DNA of 64,000 nt from Odontocerum albicorne (lineage: Eukaryota > Arthropoda > Insecta > Trichoptera > Odontoceridae), in the NCBI GenBank assembly GCA_949825065.1, contig OX463865.1:17189763-17253762 (forward strand), written 5' to 3'. Of the stretch, positions 9,996 to 21,290 are shown one piece after another. A model generated the notes under the pieces. It saw only the letters and a program-made list of their open reading frames with translations, was not told where the DNA came from and ran no database searches. Both the position numbers and the translations under genes were made by a program. Each line of letters opens with the position of its first letter. The first letter of the stretch is position 1.

Positions 9996-12222
9996 AGTTA
10001 AGTGACGCGAACGGATTGATTTAATTTTTTTATTTTGTATTTAAGTTCCTTTATGGGATTTATTAATTGTACTCGTTAAGTGACGCGAACGGATTGATTT
10101 ATTATTTTTATTTTGTATTTAAGTTCCTTTATGGGATTTATTCGTTGTACTCGTTAAGTGACGCGAACGGATTGATTTATTATTTTTTTGTATTTAAGTT
10201 CCTTTATGGGATTTATTCATTGTACTCGTTAATGGACGCGAACGGATTGATTTAATTTTTTTATTTTGTATTTAAGTTCCTTTATGGGATTTATTCATTG
10301 TACTCGTTAAGTGACACGAAAGGATTTATTAAATGTTTTTATTTTGTATTTAAGTTCCTTTATGGTATTTATTCATTGTCTTCGTTAAGTGACGCCAACG
10401 GATTGATTTTATTTTTTTATTTTGTATTTAAGTTCCTTTATGGGATTTATTAATTGTACTCGTTAAGTGACGCGAAAGGATTTATTTAATTTTTTTATTT
10501 TGTATTTAAGTGCCTTCATGGAATTTATTCATTGTACTCGTTAAGTGACGCGAACGGATTGATTTAATTTTTTTATTTTGTATTTAAGTTCCTTTATGGG
10601 ATTTATTCATTGTACTCGTTAAGTGACACGAAAGGATTTATTTAATGTTTTTATTTTGTATTTAAGTTCCTTTATGGTATTTATTCATTGTCTTCGTTAA
10701 GTGACGCCAACGGATTGATTTAAATTTTTTATTTTGTATTTAAGTTCCTTTATGGGATTTATTCATTGTACTCGTTAAGTGACACGAAAGGATTTATTTA
10801 ATGTTTTTATTTTGTATTTAAGTTCCTTTATGGTATTTATTCATTGTCTTCGTTAAGTGACGCGAAAGGATTTATTAATTTTTTTTATTTTGTATTTAAG
10901 TTCCTTTATGGGATTTATTCATTGTACTCGTTAAGTGACGCGAAAGGATTTATTTATTTTTTTTATTTTGTATTTAAGTGCCTTCATGGAATTTATTCAT
11001 TGTACTCGTTAAGTGACGCGAACAGATTGATTTAATTTTTTTATTTTGTATTTAAGTTCCTTTATGGGATTTATTCATTGTACTCGTTAAGTGACGCGAA
11101 AGGATTTATTTAATTTTTTTATTTTGTATTTAAGTGCCTTCATGGAATTTATTCATTGTACTCGTTAAGTGACGCGAACGGATTGATTTAATTTTTTTAT
11201 TTTGTATTTAAGTTCCTTTATGGGATTTATTCATTGTACTCGTTAAGTGACGCGAACGGATTGATTTATTATTTTTATTTTGAATTTAAGTTCCTTTATG
11301 GGATTTATTAATTGTACTCGTTAAGTGACGCGAACGGATTGATTTAATTTTTTTATTTTTTATTTAAGTTCCTTTATGGGGTTTATAAATTGTACTCGTT
11401 AAGTGACGCGAACGGATTGATTTAATTTTTTTATTTTGAATTTAAGTTCCTTTATGGGATTTATTAATTGTACTCGTTAAGTGACGCGAACGGATTGATT
11501 TATTATTTTTATTTTGAATTTAAGTTCCTTTATGGGATTTATTAATTGTACTCGTTAAGTGACGCGAACGGATTGATTTAATTTTTTTATTTTGTATTTA
11601 AGTTCCTTTATGGGGTTTTTAAATTGTACTCGTTAAGTGACGCGAACGGATTGATTTAATTTTTTTATTTTGTATTTAAGTTCCTTTATGGGATTTATTC
11701 ATTGTACTCGTTAAGTGACGCGAACGGATTGATTTAATTTTTTTATTTTGTAGTTCCTTCATTGGATTTATTAATTGTACTCGTTAAGTGACGCGAACGG
11801 ATTGATTTAATTTTTTTATTTTGTATTTAAGTTCCTTCATTGGATTTATTAATTGTACTCGTTAAGTGACGCGAACGGATTGATTTATTATTTTTATTTT
11901 GAATTTAAGTTCCTTTATGGGGTTTATAAATTGTACTCGTTAAGTGACGCGAACGGATTGATTTAATTTTTTTATTTTGTATTTAAGTTCCTTTATGGGG
12001 TTTATAAATTGTACTCGTTAAGTGACGCGAACGGATTGATTTAATTTTTTTATTTTGTATTTAAGTTCCTTCATTGGATTTATTAATTGTACTCGTTAAG
12101 TGACGCAAACGGATTGATTTATTATTTTTATTTTGAATTTAATATAATCCTTTTTTTTTTTTAACCTGGCGAGCTTATTGCCACGTGGCAATCTTTTCAT
12201 TTATGGGATTTATTCATTGTCT
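9996..12222. repeat. 78-bp satellite, about 27 units
   Basis: The unit contains CTCGTTAAGTGACGCGAACG, then GATTTAATTTTTTTATTTTG, then TTCCTTTATGGGATTTATTC. Variants (GAACGG versus GAAAGG, TTAATT versus TTCATT) recur in blocks, suggesting unequal exchange. The last unit is split by a small insertion at 12139-12196. No seed element was identified here. Confidence 0.95.
12139..12196 (-). mobile_element. Short LINE-A/SINE1 tail inserted in the 78-bp array
   Basis: A T-run followed by CTGGCGAGCTTATTGCCACG is the reverse complement of the LINE-A/SINE1 3' end plus poly-A. The array text resumes after it (TTTATGGGATTTATTCATTG). A severely 5'-truncated retroposon insertion is the simplest reading. 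Confidence 0.55.
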
Positions 12223-12594
12223 CTTGCGAATCTGTCTCTGAAAAAAAAATCTTTGGAGAAAAATGGAACTTTGAGGTCAACAATATCTTCTTCATTTAAA
12301 AAATTGGCTGTTCCAAATCAATTCAATAGGGCGGCGTATTATTATAGTTTTTGCCGTTGCTGGTCTTGTGGTGTGAAATGGTCTGCCTCCTACTTTCAAA
12401 TATAGTATATGGGTGGCGTGTGTAGCGTTTGGTAGCATTTCAAGATATTTTTTTTTTGGGAGGTATTATCAAAATGTATGGGTTCGAATCATGAGTAAAA
12501 AGGTGATAATAGCATGAGAGATTTGCTCCCTTAACGACGCTATAAAAATTGCCATTTTATAATTATTATTTTTTATGATAGAATGACATGTTTA
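12223..12594. other. Unassigned sequence
   Basis: No assignable gene or element; a short open frame at 12178-12405 spans the array edge and is not convincing. Confidence 0.35.
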
Positions 12595-12905
12595 CACAAT
12601 ACATAAAATCACTTTATTTCCCTGCTGGGATAGACAGAGAGGACAGAGCGCTAGACTTTCTTCTCTCGGCACACAGCCTTAGCTTCTTCTACATCCACAC
12701 AGCTCCTCAAACAACTTCTATGATTTCTCTGACTTTATACATTTCTTCCTTTCAGAATGTCATTCGCTTGATCTTACCAAACTATTTTTGGTCTTCCTCT
12801 AACACGCCTTCTAATTACATTTGCACTGTACATATGTTTTGTTAGTCTTTCTTCATTCATTCGTTCCACATGCTTTTCTCGATCTTACTTAACACTTTAG
12901 GGGCT
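12595..12905 (-). pseudogene. RTE2 C-terminal fragment
   Basis: Read on the minus strand, pieces resembling MKKD (from N.ERLTK), EGVLEEDQK.FGKIK (from RGRPK.VW.DQ) and an end like SLSIPAGK follow the order of other RTE2 copies (57140-57360). Multiple stops. RTE2 here means an RTE-type element whose last residues read like LPLYP-Q-GN. Confidence 0.6.
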
Positions 12906-13417
12906 GAATAAAATTACATAAAAAGTTACGTAATGAATCAATTATCCATTAAAAATAAAATTAAAGATTTAAGCGCGATTTTTTTATATATAACATACAT
13001 AGTCATTGTCTGCGGCATCTATATTCACACTCAGAATTAAATAAAAATAATCTATGATATTATTCATTAAAAAAGGAAATCAAGAGAAATAAGGGAAAAA
13101 ATCCGAAAAAACATGTTTTTTTTTAGAATCATTTGATTAAAATTAGTAATAATAAAGAAAATACAACTTAAAAAAAAACAACAATTTCCCGGGTTTTATC
13201 TGAAAATTAAATAAAAATACAATGTTATGGTAGAAATATATTTCTACCATTTTTTTTTTTTTCTTCATAAATGACGAATTACGTAGAATCTCGAGTCAAA
13301 CATTGACGATATTTTTTATAATTGAATAAACAAATCTCAAGGGCGAGACTAATTTTCGGTGTCAAATTCTTGACAAAATTTGAAACACGTGTAGAAAGAC
13401 CAGGCGAGCATTTTTTT
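12906..13417. other. AT-rich unassigned stretch
   Basis: Poly-A and poly-T rich. A perfect short hairpin GGTAGAAATATATTTCTACC lies near 13229-13248. Nothing else is supported. Confidence 0.4.
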
Positions 13418-14395
13418 ACGAAAGAATGTCAGAAGTTGGGATTTTTTTTATTTTTTTATTTATTTATTTATTTTTTCAAAACAGGCTTAGCCCAATTACA
13501 TTGAAAAATACAAGACATTAAAAAAGAAGAAAAATTACAGGGAATTTTTTTTTTTTTTTTAATTATATAAAATAAAAAATAATGCATATGTATACAAACG
13601 AGTATTTACACACAAACGTATGTTACATATATATTCAGTCACTTAAGTATGTTGATGAGTGCTTTCTAACGCGCTTAATCTAAGAAGAAAATTTACTTTT
13701 GCTTTTGGTAATGTGATATGAAATATGTCAATATCCGAAGCAGTCCCGTTAAGAAGAGCTAAGGCCCTTCCAACAGGCATAGCGGCTGGAAGGCCCCGTT
13801 CTTGCGTATGTTATTGAGAACAGTTCCTGCCGGCGCAGTCTAGTGTAATTGTTAGGAACATTTAACGCTAATCTTTGTAGTAATGCTGGACAGCTCACAA
13901 CTCCTCGAACGAGTTTGACAACGTATACCAGATATAAGGTCTAAGGGATAAAAGGTCTACTCATTTTTTTACGAAAGAATGTCAGAAGTTGGGAAAAAAG
14001 GTCTACTAATTTTTTTTACGAAAGAATGTCAGAAGTTGCGGAAAAAAGGTCTACTCAATTTTTACGAAAGAATGTCAGAAGTTGGGAAAAAAGTCTACTC
14101 AATTTTTACGAAAGAATGTCAGAAGTTGGGAAAAAAGGTGTACTCAATTTTTACGAAAGTATGTCAGAAGTTGGGAAAAAAGGTCTACTCAATTTTTACG
14201 AAAGAATGTCAGAAGTTGGGGAAAAGGTCTACTCAATTTTTATGAAAGAATGTCATCAGAAGTTGGGGAAAAAGGTCTACTCAATTTTTACGAAAGAATG
14301 TCAGAAGTTGGGGGAAAAGGTCTACTCAATTTTTACGAAAGAATGTCAGAAATTGGAAAATAAAAAGGTCTACTCAATTTTTTTTGCAAATAATG
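13418..14395. repeat. 45-bp minisatellite split by a LINE insertion
   Basis: The unit contains GAAAGAATGTCAGAAGTTGG, a short A run and GGTCTACTCAATTTTTAC. One partial unit is at 13418-13440 and about ten lie at 13937-14395. The gap is filled by LINE-D, so the array predates that insertion. Short open frames in all three plus frames across it are repeat artefacts. Confidence 0.9.
13441..13936 (-). mobile_element. LINE-D, 5'-truncated, inserted in the 45-bp array
   Basis: The plus strand starts with a T-rich (TTTA)n tract (reverse-complemented poly-A tail), then CAAAACAGGCTTAGCCCAAT. The next about 400 bp match 50540-51000. The coding part (minus, about 13930-13660) corresponds to the VKLVRGVV..PALLQRLALNV region seen intact at 50706-51089, but carries changes. 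Truncated at the 5' end within that region. Confidence 0.75.
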
Positions 14396-14439
14396 TATAT
14401 TTCTTGTCATTTGTAAAATAATTAAAATGAAATAAATAA

Positions 14440-14640
14440 GGTCAACGGCGCACTTAAAAATGTATTCAATCGCAGTCTTTAAAAGGAAATATACAATAAA
14501 AGGTATAGAAATCGTAGATGTTGTATTAGAAGGCGTATAGAAGTGGAGGAGGTCATGTCAAGGTGGTTATGTCAAGACAGAAAAGTTTGGTACACAATTC
14601 TCTTTGTATACTTCAACAGGGAAGTATACGCGTGCGTGAT
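14440..14640 (+). pseudogene. RTE2 3' end fragment
   Basis: The order GTATAGAAGTGGAGGAGGTC, GACAGAAAAGTTTGGTACAC and TTCAACAGGGAAGTATACG matches the RTE2 end seen at 19500-19620 and 58000-58100. Strongly diverged and truncated upstream. Confidence 0.45.
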
Positions 14641-15779
14641 GGTATATATACGAGTATATATTTAGTTCCTTGACTGCAAAAACTTTAAGAAAAAAATATT
14701 TATACATATGTGACCCATAAGATGTATATTCAAGGCATTCTGTGGATCTTGTAGATACAATTATTACACCAATTGAATTTTATACGAAAAGAGATGCAAA
14801 TTTTATACGAAAAGAGATGCAAATTAGTTCTCTTGATTCGTTGTAGTATTATTTGGGGCATGCCGAACTGAACTAAACGTCATCTGGTTGAAATTGTTTG
14901 TTCATCAACACTCAACACCCTTTGGATATTCGCATTAGTACGAGTAGTATGTGGACTTCGTAAAGGTTGTATAAGAAGGTATTTGAATTCTAAAAAGGCA
15001 AAATTAGTGTCGTGATAGGAAAAACTCTTGTATAAATGTATCCCGACAGGAAGGCTGCGTAAAGGTATACATATATGTTTGGCAAATTTCACTCCAGTAC
15101 ATCAATGTTGAAAATTTTAAATCTATGTATTTTGCTATGTAAATTACCGAATAAATATAAACTCGTATGATTTAATATAGAGTATGTCGTAATATTATCC
15201 AACAATTTTGACTAATTAACGAAATTCATAAGTTAACTTTTACATAAATTAGAGTGCCTGTTAACTAACATTTCAGAATTTACAACAAATCTCAACCACG
15301 AATCCGCCTAACATATAAAATAAATAGCAAATGAAACATTCAACATCCTAGGATAATATTCAAACTTTTGTATCGCCCTACATCCTTTTAGGAAGCGGAG
15401 TACTCTAAGCCTCCGGAAGCCGACACAAAGACAATGGGGCCTCCGCATCCACGGTGGCTCTCCAAGTTTTTGAATTTCAGGAAGTATTTCTGAGAGACGG
15501 AGTTTTTGTTATTATTATGAGATAGACGTATACGTGGTGCAATACGTAGTTTTTTATAGAACATTTAATATGTTTAAGAGATGAGAAAGGTAATTTAATT
15601 CAGGTTAACTGGGCACTGGTCCTAGCATATTTAAGGTGAACAAATGTATCGGGGGAAAGAGCCACATTCTACATGAGATATCTCTGCAGAATCTTTGCAC
15701 AATATGGTGACTCTAGACTGAGAAGTCAATGAATAACACTTGTGAAAGCAGCAGTAAGCACTAGTACAGGCTTGAAAAT
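14641..15779. other. Unassigned sequence with one short direct repeat
   Basis: TATACGAAAAGAGATGCAAA occurs twice in tandem (about 14782-14824). A 70-codon minus frame at 14880-15092 is not recognised. No gene supported. Confidence 0.35.
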
Positions 15780-15985
15780 TATGACAGCAGTAACTTCCAG
15801 TACCGATTATCTGACTAAGTCAGGAATGCAACAGGGTCCTTCGAGATGTACAAAGTAAATAAGCAAAGTTGAGCTTATGTACAGGAGAAATTACAGCCTT
15901 AAGTCATAAACGATTGACTAAGGCGAAGAAATCAAATTTATTAAAACTTTAATCAGAGATATTTTTAACTGAGATGTCCATGCAA
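15780..15985. repeat. Dispersed repeat R1, copy 1
   Basis: GACTAAGTCAGGAATGCAAC, CAAAGTAAATAAGCAAAGT and AAATCAAATTTATTAAAAC recur in the same order at 20395-20483 and 21187-21270. The second copy is interrupted by RTE1. Its class is unknown. Confidence 0.65.
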
Positions 15986-16185
15986 AACGTTTGCAGAACG
16001 TCGATAAATATATCTGGTGAAGGGCAGCAGAAACCAACAGTACTTGTTCGATGCTGAGGATTAATTAAATCGACAAAGCACCTATTCAAATTACTAGAGA
16101 CATGATTGTAACAAGTTGAACGTTACACATTAGCCCTTCATTAGTATGGTATAATTTGAAGTATCTGAAAAATTGTAGCACGGGG

Positions 16186-16801
16186 CCAATTTGGGGGAAT
16201 ACGGTGAATGAAGAACCAATTTGGGGGAATATGGTGAATGAAGAACCAATTCGGGGGAATATGGTCAATGAAGAACCAATTCGGGGGAATATGGTTTTAG
16301 GATATGTATCCTAGAGGGAAGAGATGATGATGATTTGTTGATAAATAAAACACGTTTTGGATCGCAATGCGGAAGAAGAGGAATTTTATTAGTAACGTAG
16401 GTATTTATATCATTTTAGAATGTGCGCGGGAATGCGCTCGCGATATGCCTACGTCTCGTTTCTGCGAATGCAAAAACAATTAATGTTGTATGTAGGTATC
16501 ATTCAAATACGGAACTGGCGAGACAAACGTGGTGCGTTCTCGCTCTAGTATGGAATGCGGTCCGCTCCGGGCTATGGGTTGAATAGCCGGCGTGTGAACT
16601 TTGGACTTGTTTATTTAGATTTGTCGAGGAATGCAAAGGTCACTTCATCGGTCATTGACCGTGTGTATGGATGCCCACAGTGTTCCGAGTGTGCGACTGA
16701 GTGTGCGACGACCGCCACATGGTGAATGAAGAACCAATTCGGGGGAATATGGTGAACGAAGAACCAATTCGGGGGAATATGGTGAATGAAGAACCAATTC
16801 G
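16186..16801. repeat. 30-bp minisatellite split by an insertion
   Basis: The unit contains GGTGAATGAAGAACCAATTC then GGGGGAATAT. About 3.5 units lie at 16186-16294 and about 2.7 at 16719-16801. The two halves share the unit exactly, so the intervening 424 bp is an insertion. Confidence 0.88.
16295..16718 (+). mobile_element. RTE6 3' end inserted in the 30-bp array
   Basis: TATCCTAGAGGGAAGAGATG, AACACGTTTTGGATCGCAAT and GGTCATTGACCG match the reverse complement of 58770-59155 over nearly the full length. ATGGT occurs at both junctions (16291-16295 and 16719-16723) as a possible target duplication. In the other copy this sequence lies directly downstream of an RTE-type coding end, so I read it as that element's 3' UTR. 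Confidence 0.65.
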
Positions 16802-17107
16802 AAACTCAACTCATGTCATTTTACCATTGCAATGGTCGATTTGTAGGAAAACGCGTTGTCCTGGTGGAACAGCACATTTTACGTGCCAATCTTGGCTGTT
16901 TTTCCTTGACTTTTTCTATTAAGCGGTCTTATAATGTCGTATTATAGACTAGTTATAATCTTGCTCTTTTCCAAATAGTCAAATATGAATTATCAGGAAT
17001 CCAAAAAAACTGTGACCATCACTTTCCTAACTGACAAAACGATCTTCGTCTTCTTAGCGTGCTTTCATCAGTTGTTGTCCATTGTATTTACTATTGTTTG
17101 GACTCTG
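16802..17107. other. Unassigned sequence
   Basis: No supported feature between the minisatellite and the LINE-A tail. Confidence 0.35.
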
Positions 17108-17828
17108 GTGTGTATTTATTTATTTATTTAACACTTTTATTGCAATACAATCTGTCGGGTTAATTGCCAGGTGGCAATTTCTTCCAACCAACCAGACAAA
17201 AGTACATGAAGCAAATTACGTGGTCGCATAAATCATTCAAATGACTATCCATCCCCACGAAATCCACAAACATATACGCGAGCACATGCCCACGAACCCC
17301 ACAAAGACGGACAATCACCCGAACATTATTTTTCATTAAAAGTGAGATATCATCAATCAAAAGGAAAGGAAGGGATGGTGGAGAGGAAAGGAAAAGAAAA
17401 AAAAATCAGGAATGAAACACGTTATTTTACTGACTAGAAATTAAGAGTTTTTTCAGTCGCTTCTTAAAGCATTCCAAGAACGGAGCGAGTCTTATATTGG
17501 TTTGTTACTGATTCCAGAGTCTCACTGCATGGACAGTAAAGGACGACGTAAAGAAAGAGGAGCGGTGAACTGGAAAGGCCAATAAACAATCTCTGTTTGA
17601 GCGTAGCGCTAATCCATGATTGGAAAGACGCTGAAAATTTTCGGCGAGATAAGAGGGCGCGGCGGGACAGTTAAAGATATTATACAATAGAGACAGTATG
17701 TGAATTTGGCGTCTATTTCTAACATTCAACCAGTTCAATGCCTTCTGGTATGAAGATATATGATCGTACTTTCGTAGGTTGAAAATAAATCTTAGACACA
17801 CATTTGTGTGTAGTAATTGATCCAAATT
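17108..17828 (-). pseudogene. LINE-A, 5'-truncated copy
   Basis: The 3' end is at 17108 (TTTATTTATTTATTTAACAC, reverse of the (AAAT)n tail). The 3' UTR contains CAGGTGGCAATTTCTTCC and GAGATATCATCAATCAA. The ORF end (17825-17505) encodes VCLRFIFNLRKYDHI, RLSNHGLALRSNRDCLL and SSFTVHAVRLWNQ, typical of the C-terminal tail after a Jockey/CR1-type reverse transcriptase. It is closed by a TAA after WNQ, whereas the copy at 19790-20092 goes on to about FKKRLKKLLF. Confidence 0.8.
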
Positions 17829-18180
17829 TTATTTATAGTCATGAATCAATGCCAACTGTTTTTCGAATTGCGATAAAACATCACTGAACGCTGCGTTGAA
17901 ATATCCTTTCGAGTGCGATTTTAGATAACGGTCAAAAATCGTGGCACCCATCGTACAGACAGCTTTTTCATATTCAATTTTTCGTGTGTGATATTGTGCA
18001 TTCATTCACTTGAGATGCGTACAGTCTCATCAATCTCAGCGTGTTTAATTTGCGATGACGATTTAACTCATTTATCCAGAAATAAACAGTATTCAGCACT
18101 GGTACAGAGTCCCTGTGAAATTCATCCAAGTCGGCTTTAATTTGCGCGACTGTTAACTTTTTCAAACAAGAATGTTAAAT
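17829..18180 (-). pseudogene. MAR5: mariner-like DNA-binding fragment
   Basis: The minus frame near 18165-18055 reads KKLTVAQIKADLDEFHRDS then NTVYFWINELNRHR. This resembles the helix-turn-helix of mariner transposases (AxQIKxxLDxxxGDS..TVxxWxxxFKRGR). No catalytic core follows; the next about 140 bp read DRYLKSHSKGYF, possibly a C-terminal remnant. A deletion derivative is inferred. Confidence 0.5.
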
Positions 18181-18640
18181 GATACCATTATTTTTTCCTT
18201 TTATTACGGTAAATGTCAAAACGATCGATTCAATTTGCTGTCAAAAGTTCGTCGCATCAGGTCAAAATTTTCACAGAACTTGCTTGAATAATTATAGTTG
18301 TCAGCAGTGGTGTCACTTTATGAAGGCTGTGTATATATTTTAATTGATTTTACTTAGCTTTTAAAACTACTCTAGTATATATGTATGTAACGTCATCGAC
18401 GACATAAACTCGATCATTATCACCGTGGCTTAGAAAAAATATATATTCCAAACAACAATTGGTATTTTGGCCTCCTTAAGTAAGGATCCAAAAACAATTC
18501 ACAAGCTCTTCGGCTATTCGTAATATGGAATCGACATGGCTGCAGATGGTGAACTCGACTGAGAATAACGAAATTATTGTATCAACGAAAAAACAATAAT
18601 ATAAAAAAAGCTTTTATTCCTAAAAACAAGAACGAAATTA
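18181..18640. other. Unassigned sequence
   Basis: AT-rich; no supported feature. Confidence 0.35.
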
Positions 18641-19620
18641 AAATGAAAAAAATATGTTTTTGGAGTGGGCATAAATTGTGTCTTAGTATTGTTTTAAAAA
18701 ATCAAAAAAGACGAATACATGAGTGCTATAAAAATAATACACGAGGTTAAAATGAATGACAGAATACGAAATAAAATAATTTTGTGTGAAGACTAATGTG
18801 TGAGTAAGATAAAGAAGAGCGCTCTGAATTGGTAGATGGTGTGTAGAATCAAAAGATCAAGAACTTAATTGATATATCAGTAAGATGAAGAAGGGCACTC
18901 TGAATTGGTAGATGGTGTGTAGAATCAAATGATCAAGAACTAAACTGATATATGAGTAAGATGAAAAAGATTACTCTGAATTGGTAGATGGTGTGTAGAA
19001 TCAAATGATCAAGAACTAAACTGATATGTGAGTAAGATGAAGAAGGGCACTCTGAATTGGTAGATGGTGTGTAGAATCAAAAGATCAAGAACTAAACTGA
19101 TTATGAGTAAGATGAAGAATATCACTCTGAATTGGTGGATGGTGTGTAGAATCAAAAGATCAAGAAATAAACTAATATGTGAGTAAGGTGAAGAAGATCA
19201 CTCTGACTTGGTAGATGGCGTGTAGAATCAAAAGATCAAGAACTAAACTGATATATGAGTAAGATAAAAAAGATCACTCTCAATTGGTTGATGGTGTGTA
19301 GAATCAAAAGGTCAAGAACTAAACTGATATGTGAGTAAAATGAAGAGGATCACTTTGAATTGGTAGAAGGTGTGTAGAATCAAAAGATCAAGAACTAAAC
19401 TGACATAACGATTAATATTGCAAACGTGAGTAAAAAGCGAGGTAATTGAAGGTCATATAAAGTATGGTTGGATCAAGTGAATACTATTTTAAAAGGACAT
19501 GTAAAAAGTTAAAGGACTTATATTAAAAGGTGTACGGATGAAGAAAAGGATATGTGTCAAGGTGGAAAGTCAGGTACTCTCTCCCTTTGTAACCACAATA
19601 GGGAAATAGTGTGATGGTAT
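18641..19620 (+). pseudogene. RTE2 copy with internal tandem expansion
   Basis: The left flank (18690-18800: GACGAATACATGAGTG, ATGAATGACAGAATACG) aligns with 57025-57140. The right flank (19405-19620: GCAAACGTGAGTAAAA, TATGGTTGGATCAAGTGAAT, then a TCTCCCTTTGTA end) aligns with 57215-57300 and the RTE2 terminus. In between, the segment encoding the RLRWFG-like motif is amplified. No open frame survives. Confidence 0.75.
18795..19405. repeat. 76-bp tandem array, about 8 units, inside RTE2
   Basis: The unit reads GAGTAAGATGAAGAAG, CACTCTGAATTGGTAGATGG, TGTGTAGAATCAAAAGATCA, AGAACTAAACTGATAT. The corresponding single-copy RTE2 text at 57137-57225 has TAGATGAAGAACACGCTCAG, GGTATGTGTAACGAATAAAT and GACTAACGAAACAG. 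Only 76 bp of the coding end is repeated. Confidence 0.9.
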
Positions 19621-20326
19621 CGTGCAATCTCTGCTCTTTCCGATTCTAGATTATGCGGACGTCTGTTACTTGGTTGTTACAGAGGAACAGCGGGACAAAT
19701 TAAAGCGTCTTCAAAATGTTTGTCTAAGATTTATTTTCAACCTACGAAAGTACGATCATATAACTTCATACCAGAAGGTATTGAACTGATTGAATGCTAG
19801 AAATAGATGCCAAATTCACATACTGTCTCTATTGCATAATATTGTTAACCATCCCGCCTCCCCATTTTATGTCGGCGAAATTGTTATGCGTCTTTCCAAT
19901 CATGGATTAGCGCTACGCTCAAACAGAGATTGTTTATTGGCCTTTCCAGATCACCGCTCCTCTTTTTTTACGTCGTCCTTTACTGTCCATGCAGTGAGAC
20001 TCTGGAATCGGTTACAAACCAATATAAGACTCGCTCTATCCTTGGCATGCTTTAAGAAGCGACTGAAAAAACTCTTATTTTCTAGTCAGTAAAATAACGT
20101 GTTTCATTCCTGATTTTTTTTCTTTTCCTTTCCTCTCCACCATCCCTTCCTTTTCCTTTGATTGATGATATCTCACTTTATATGAAAAGTAATGTTCGGG
20201 TGATTGTCCGTCTTTGTGGAGTTCGTAGGCATATGCTCACGTATGTGTTTATAGATTTCGTGGGGATGGATAGCCATTTGAATGATTTATGTGACCATAT
20301 AACTTGCTTAATTTACTTTTGGGCAC
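19621..20326 (+). pseudogene. LINE-A copy with readable ORF end
   Basis: The frame from about 19630 encodes LLFPILDYADVCYL, VCLRFIFNLRKYDHI, one in-frame TGA (about 19788), then from 19790 MNARNRCQIHILSLLHN, RLSNHGLALRSNRDCLL and AVRLWNRLQTNIRLALSL, ending FKKRLKKLLFSSQ at the stop (20090-20092). The 3' UTR follows with GATTGATGATATCTCACTTT and breaks off near 20326 before the tail. 5'-truncated, so no reverse transcriptase core is present. This is the best reference copy of the LINE-A ORF end in the window. Confidence 0.82.
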
Positions 20327-20394
20327 ATAGGAAACAGAGAAGAATTTGGAATCGTGCTAACAAGCAGTGTGGAGGGAAAACAAAGCAAAAATAG

Positions 20395-21290
20395 TTCCCT
20401 AGCTCGATGATCTGACCAAGTCAGGAATCCAACAGGGTCCTTCAATGGTAACAAAGTAAATAAACAAAGTCAAACTAATGGGTAAAACTAAGTTCATGGT
20501 GTTTGGCCGGCAAGATCACGCAGGAGCAGGTCTTACATTGCTGGTGACGGTGCTGATATAGAGAGAGTGGAAACATTTCAATACCTCGGAAGTATCCTAG
20601 TGGAAGACCTCGACCCAGAAACCAAAGTAAAGTGCAGAATTGAATCGTCTCGTGCGACTTTTAATAAAATGAGAAGCGTATTCTGCGATGATAATCTAAA
20701 CTTGAAACTTCGACAACGGTTAGTCAAATGCTATGTTTGATCAGTGTTATTGCATGGAGTGGAATCATGGACCCTGAAAGTTGGTAGTATGAACCTACTG
20801 GAAGCATTCGAAATGTGGATGCACCGGAGAATGCTACGGATACCCTGGACGGATATGGTCAGCAACACGAGGGTTCTTCAAAGAGCCAAAGTTGATAGAG
20901 AGTTGCTGACTAATATTAAAATCCGAAAGGTGTCCTACTTGGGTCATGTACTTAGAGGAGCAAAGTACAAATTACTGCACCTGATCATCCAAGGCAAAAT
21001 AGAGGGTCGAAGAGGTGTTGGCAGGAGGCAAATCTCCTGGCTCCGTAATATACGTGATTGGACTGGCATAAGGGGCGTTGGAGATCTTTTTCGTGCTGCT
21101 GGGGACAAAGATATCTACTTTCAAGTGATATTCAACGTTGGGGGACCTGACATGACACTAAGAAGAAGAGGAAGAAACTAATGGGTCGGAGAGATCACAA
21201 CCTTTCGTCATGAACGATCAGTCAAGACGAATAAATCAAATTTATTAAAACTTTGAATCAGATATATTTTTAACTGATGATTTCTTTTAA
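20395..21290. repeat. Dispersed repeat R1, copy 2, interrupted by RTE1
   Basis: GACCAAGTCAGGAATCCAAC at about 20414 and AAATCAAATTTATTAAAAC at about 21234 are contiguous in copy 1 at 15780-15985. The split coincides with the RTE1 insertion. Confidence 0.65.
20484..21181 (+). pseudogene. RTE1: RTE/BovB-like reverse transcriptase C-terminal fragment with target duplication
   Basis: Frames encode ERVETFQYLGSILVED and KVKCRIESSRATFNKM, then a TGA stop at about 20738. From 20744 the frame reads LLHGVESWTLKV, AFEMWMHRRMLRIPW, VLQRAKVDRELLTNIK, RKVSYLGHVLRG and GRRGVGRRQISWL, the usual C-terminal order of this class. It ends in a GAAGAAGA-rich stretch. AAACTAATGGGT (12 bp) flanks it at 20472-20483 and 21175-21186. 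The stop codon at 21179-21181 falls in the duplicated target. Related copies: 33735-33902 and 44030-44620, both minus. No endonuclease or catalytic core remains. Confidence 0.85.

Noticed and set aside
13979..14421. Overlapping repetitive frames of 88-131 codons
   Set aside because: All three plus frames are open through the 45-bp array, which shows low stop density and not coding.
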